Origin: Sphingomonas sp. R-74633 | GTDB taxonomy: Bacteria; Pseudomonadota; Alphaproteobacteria; Sphingomonadales; Sphingomonadaceae | Reading direction: 5' to 3' | Length of the DNA stretch: 64,000 bases | NCBI RefSeq assembly: GCF_013416555.1 | Contig: NZ_JACCFG010000006.1 | Location: forward strand, 124,001 to 188,000 | Part shown: piece after piece, positions 58,358-64,000 of the stretch | Layout: every line of letters begins with the position of its first letter | Position numbering within the stretch: the first letter of the stretch is position 1 | Program-made: the position numbers and the translations under genes | The notes under the pieces: model-generated | What the model saw: the letters and a program-made list of their open reading frames with translations, nothing else | Told to the model about the DNA's origin: nothing | Database searches by the model: none

Positions 58358-60396
58358 GCGGCGTGACCGAAGACTTCCTGCTCGAACTCCGCTCCGAGGA
58401 AATTCCCGCCCGCATGCAGGAAAAGGCGCGCGCCGATCTGGCCGGCCTGTTCGAGAGCCGCCTCAAGGCACTCAACCTGCCCTTCGAGCGCATCGAGAGC
58501 TACGCCACGCCCCGCCGCCTCGCGCTGATCGTCCGCGGCGTCGCCGCGATGACCGCGGCCTCCAGCGAGGAGCGCAAGGGGCCCCGCGCCGATGCACCCG
58601 CCCAGGCAATCGAGGGCTTCCTGCGCTCGACCGGCCTCACCCGAGAGCAGCTCGTCGAGCGTGACGATGGCAAGGGCGGCAAGGTCCTGTTCGCCGTGGT
58701 CGACCGCCCCGGCATCGCCGCGGGCTCGGTGCTCGCCAGCGCGATCACCCATGTCATCACCGCTTTCCCGTGGCCCAAGTCGATGCGCTGGGGCGAGGCT
58801 TCGTCTTCGACCGAGAGCCTGCGCTGGGTGCGTCCGCTCCAGGGCATCATCGCGCTGCTCGGCGACAAGCTGGTGCCGGTCGAGATCGCCGGCGTGAAGA
58901 GCGCCTCGGTCACCGTCGGCCACCGCTTCCACCATCCCGGCGGGATCACGATCGGCTCGGCCGCGGATTACATCGAGAAGCTGCGCCTCTGCCACGTTAT
59001 CGTCGACGGTGCCGAGCGCCGCGCGATCATCGCGGTCGGCGCCAAGCTGGCCGCGCAAAAGGCCGGCCTGACGCTGATCGAGGATGACGGCCTGCTCTAC
59101 GAGAATGCCGGCCTCACCGAATGGCCGATGCCGTTGCTCGGCCGCTTCGACGAAGCCTTTCTCGACGTCCCGCCCGAAGTGATCCAGCTCACCGCGCGCG
59201 TGAACCAGAAGTATTTCGTGTGCCGTGATAGCGCCGGCAAGCTCGCCAACGCGTTCGTCTGCGTGTCGAACATCGATGCGGCGGACGGCGGCGAGAAGAT
59301 CGTCGAGGGCAACCAGAAGGTCCTCGCCGCGCGGTTGAGCGACGCGCGCTTCTTCTACGAGACCGATCTCAAAACCCGGCTCGAGGAGCTGACCCCCAAG
59401 CTCGAGAAGATCGTCTTCCACGAGCAACTCGGCACTGTCGCCGACAAGGTCGAGCGCGTTGCCAAGTTGGCAGAATGGCTTGCAAGCGAAGGCATCGTGC
59501 CGAATTGCGATCCCAAGCTCGCGCGTCGTGCTGCGGAGCTGGCCAAGGCTGATCTCGTCACCGGCATGGTCGGCGAATTCCCCGAACTCCAGGGCCTGAT
59601 GGGTGGCTATTATGCCGCCGCCCAAGGCGAGCCAGCAGCGGTCGCCGAAGCAGTGCGCGATCACTACAAGCCGGTCGGGCAGGGCGACGATGTCCCCACC
59701 GCGCCAGTTACGGTAGCGGTGTCGCTGGCGGACAAGCTCGACAGCATCACCCAGTTCTTCGCCGTCGATCTGAAGCCGAGCGGCTCGAAGGACCCCTTCG
59801 CGCTGCGTCGCTCGGCGATCGGCGTGCTTGCGCTGATCCTCGACAATGAATTGCGCTTCCCGCTCGGCAAGTCGATCAACAAGGATGTGCTGGATTTCTT
59901 CGCTGACCGCCTCAAGGTCCAGCAGAAGGAAGCCGGCGTCCGCCATGACCTGATCGACGCGGTGTTCGCGCTTGGCGGCGAAGACGATCTCGTCCGGCTG
60001 CTCGCGCGGGTGAAGGCGCTCCAGTCCTTCGTTACCTCGGAGGACGGCAAGAACCTGCTCGCCGGTTACAAGCGCGCCGCCAATATCCTCAAGAAGGAGG
60101 AATGGGCGCCGGGCGAAGTCGCCGACAACGAGATCTACGAAGCCGAGCCCGCCGAGGCGGCGCTGCGCGAAGCGCTCGATGCCGCGGAGCCCAAGGCAGA
60201 AGCGGCGGTCGAGGCCGAGGATTTCGAAGCCGCGATGGCCGCGCTCGCCACGCTGCGCGGGCCGATCGATGCGTTCTTCGAGTCCGTCACGGTCGTCGAT
60301 CCGGACGAGTTCAAGCGCGAGATGCGGCTCCAGCTGCTCGGCCGCATCCGCGATGCGGTGAACAACGTCGCCGATTTCTCCAAGATCGAGGGCTGA
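58354..60396 (+). CDS. glyS: Glycyl-tRNA synthetase beta subunit
   Basis: 680 residues from ATG 58354, coupled to glyQ by ATGA. Family marks: FLLELRSEEIPARM, ESYATPRRLALIV, GRFDEAFLDVPPEVIQLT and the C-terminal HD-like and anticodon region (FFESVTVVDPDEFKREMRL). It binds tRNA-Gly and is needed for aminoacylation. Followed by a repeat doublet. Confidence 0.96.
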   Translation: MSGVTEDFLLELRSEEIPARMQEKARADLAGLFESRLKALNLPFERIESYATPRRLALIVRGVAAMTAASSEERKGPRADAPAQAIEGFLRSTGLTREQLVERDDGKGGKVLFAVVDRPGIAAGSVLASAITHVITAFPWPKSMRWGEASSSTESLRWVRPLQGIIALLGDKLVPVEIAGVKSASVTVGHRFHHPGGITIGSAADYIEKLRLCHVIVDGAERRAIIAVGAKLAAQKAGLTLIEDDGLLYENAGLTEWPMPLLGRFDEAFLDVPPEVIQLTARVNQKYFVCRDSAGKLANAFVCVSNIDAADGGEKIVEGNQKVLAARLSDARFFYETDLKTRLEELTPKLEKIVFHEQLGTVADKVERVAKLAEWLASEGIVPNCDPKLARRAAELAKADLVTGMVGEFPELQGLMGGYYAAAQGEPAAVAEAVRDHYKPVGQGDDVPTAPVTVAVSLADKLDSITQFFAVDLKPSGSKDPFALRRSAIGVLALILDNELRFPLGKSINKDVLDFFADRLKVQQKEAGVRHDLIDAVFALGGEDDLVRLLARVKALQSFVTSEDGKNLLAGYKRAANILKKEEWAPGEVADNEIYEAEPAEAALREALDAAEPKAEAAVEAEDFEAAMAALATLRGPIDAFFESVTVVDPDEFKREMRLQLLGRIRDAVNNVADFSKIEG

Positions 60397-60419
60397 TCTC
60401 GGCGGTCATCGCTTAGCTG

Positions 60420-60496
60420 CTCCCCGGCGAAAGCCGGGGCCCAGAGCCAAGCAGCGCATCGCCAGATAACCCTGGGCCCCGGCTTTCGCCGGGGAG
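60420..60496. repeat. REPIN-like inverted-repeat doublet, CCCCGGCGAA type, perfect arms
   Basis: Left arm 60420-60444 and right arm 60472-60496 are perfect 25-base inverted copies. Each arm holds CCCCGGC-gaaa-GCCGGGG. The same unit, with one mismatch, is at 38125-38218. It lies after glyS. Confidence 0.85.
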
Positions 60497-60592
60497 CGGC
60501 ATCCAAATACTTGGCGCGGAACGAAATATCAGATTTATCTGTAGTAACCGGTGTCGCGCCGACTTGTCCCCAGCCCAAGCAAATCTTGCCCT

Positions 60593-60608
60593 CTGACAAC
60601 GTAGTCAG
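60593..60608 (+). promoter_or_regulatory. Short dyad in the ppdK leader
   Basis: CTGAC (60593-60597) and GTCAG (60604-60608) around six bases. The position, 58 bases before the start, fits an operator. Only five bases per arm, so weak evidence. Confidence 0.25.
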
Positions 60609-60666
60609 CGGCTTTCCCCTTGTTCGCACCTGCGGTAGGCGGCCCCAAGCGCAAGAAGGGTTTTCG

Positions 60667-63323
<2,657 letters not shown>

Positions 63324-63327
<4 letters not shown>

Positions 63328-63836
63328 TCCTGGCGGCGCTGCTGCTTGCCCAGGCGGACCCGGCGGAGGATCTCCGCCGGGTGCTTGTGGCGGCCCGCAG
63401 TGCCACCGCCGTGCTCCAGCGCCGCTGCGCGCATCCTATCCGCGCCGAGGTGGATCGGGTGCAGAAGCCCGCAACGCCCGAGCAGCGCGCGCATCTGGAG
63501 GTCGGCCCGGCCGAGCCGGTCGTCTATCGCAGCGTCGCGCTCAAATGCGGCGCGGTATCGGTCTCGATCGCGGAGAATTGGTATGTTCCCGCGCGGCTCA
63601 CGCCCGCGATGAACGCCGCGCTGGCCGGTGACGCGCCCTTCGGCGCGGTGATCCGCCCGCTCGCGCCCAGTCGCCGCACGCTCGGCATCGCCACCCAGCG
63701 CGAGGACAGATCGGTCGCCCCCTATGTCGTGCGACAGCGCGCGCTCGTCCTAGACGGGCAGGGCCACCCGCTTTCCGAAGTGATCGAGAATTACACGCCC
63801 GTGCTGCTCTGCCTCCCGGTGCAGCCGAGCCCCTAG
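63324..63836 (+). CDS. Small secreted hypothetical protein
   Basis: 170 residues from GTG overlapping the ppdK stop (GTGA). A short signal peptide (ILAALLLAQA) is followed by a mature region rich in Arg/Ala/Pro, with Cys in QRRCAHPI, LKCGAVS and LLCLPV. No family recognised. The overlap suggests it is translated with ppdK. Confidence 0.55.
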
Positions 63837-63884
63837 AAGCTTCGCTCGAGCAGCTTCGCCGAACAGCAGCGTCGCGATGTCGGC

Positions 63885-64000
63885 CTAGCCGAACTTCTCG
63901 CCATGCTCGCGCTCGTTGCCGGCGCGCAGCAACGCGGCCTGCTCGCGCCAGCCCTGTTCGCCGATCGTGCCGGCCGGCGCGCCCAGCCGCTGCTCGAGCG
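63885..64000 (-). CDS. 3' end of a minus-strand gene
   Basis: The last codons before a TAG at 63885-63887 read ...LGAPAGTIGEQGWREQ and RAGNEREHGEKFG, continuing off the window. After the TAG the same frame stays open for over 30 codons (ADIATLLFGEAARAKLLG). It is not possible to say if the TAG is a true end or a premature stop. Family unknown. Confidence 0.5.
   Translation of the reverse strand, partial: LEQRLGAPAGTIGEQGWREQAALLRAGNEREHGEKFG

Noticed and set aside
18766..60496. Repeat units as a possible CRISPR array
   Set aside because: Units occur as isolated inverted pairs kilobases apart, not as direct repeats with regular spacers, and no cas gene is present.

Overview
The window is 64 kb of chromosomal DNA from a GC-rich alphaproteobacterium, most likely a Sphingomonas-type member of the Sphingomonadales. 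The basis is the GcrA cell-cycle regulator, a petABC bc1 operon, small sphingomonad-type secreted proteins, LPXTG-free lipoproteins with Pro/Thr linkers, and many intergenic inverted-repeat doublets. I see no phage, integrase, transposase, CRISPR array, rRNA or tRNA. The order is that of a stable core chromosome with small accessory patches.

Layout. 1-8.6 kb: the 3' end of uvrC, a DUF3857/transglutaminase/TPR protein, a coupled polysaccharide deacetylase plus FemAB/CelD-like acetyltransferase, recO, leuB and a polyprenyl-phosphate sugar synthase with a GtrA tail, which converges on a PMT-type protein mannosyltransferase (8.6-9.9 kb). 10-13 kb: a tightly overlapping metZ-apaG-lysR-GNAT operon. 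13-19 kb: a TPR-like secreted protein, an AIM24/TIGR00266 protein with a small membrane protein, a class-A beta-lactamase-fold serine hydrolase with a striking operator-like promoter, and parE. 19-23.6 kb: a chemoreceptor with a His-rich membrane sensor, small membrane proteins, gcrA and an orphan ABC-2 permease. 23.7-29 kb: argD, argF, hslO, a small secreted protein, queC and queE. 29-34.6 kb: small secreted proteins, lipB, two paralogous membrane proteins and the trmL-hemF-GNAT operon. 34.8-38 kb: petABC and apt. 38-42.6 kb: a MaoC protein, a phosphodiesterase lipoprotein, and a divergent MerR-controlled pair (glutaredoxin-MauE fusion plus a His/Met-rich outer-membrane protein). 42.6-46.3 kb: an ankyrin/DUF6438 lipoprotein and a ychF-ompA-membrane protein chain. 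46.5-52.9 kb: a TbpB-like lipoprotein, a heparinase II/III lipoprotein, a PhoD-like phosphatase and a jelly-roll/multi-TM protein. 52.9-64 kb: pth, rplY, ArsR plus SRPBCC, two tandem TraB/GumN proteins, glyQ, glyS, ppdK, a small secreted protein, and the 3' end of a minus-strand gene.

How the genes work together. Most are housekeeping: DNA repair, respiration, arginine and methionine synthesis, queuosine precursor, haem, lipoate and translation. Operons are compact, with repeated ATGA, GTGA, TTGA and TGATG stop/start overlaps that imply translational coupling. The least ordinary part is the MerR module at 40.0-42.5 kb. Its perfect 16-bp dyad sits inside a 19-20 bp promoter spacer. The regulator has a CueR-like C-x7-C loop but lacks the MerR Cys82 equivalent, and the target operon joins a thiol-redox membrane protein to a His/Met-rich surface protein. 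Other points of interest are the inverted repeat around the serine hydrolase promoter, seven REPIN-like doublets (one supplies the argF ribosome binding site), and several structured leaders.
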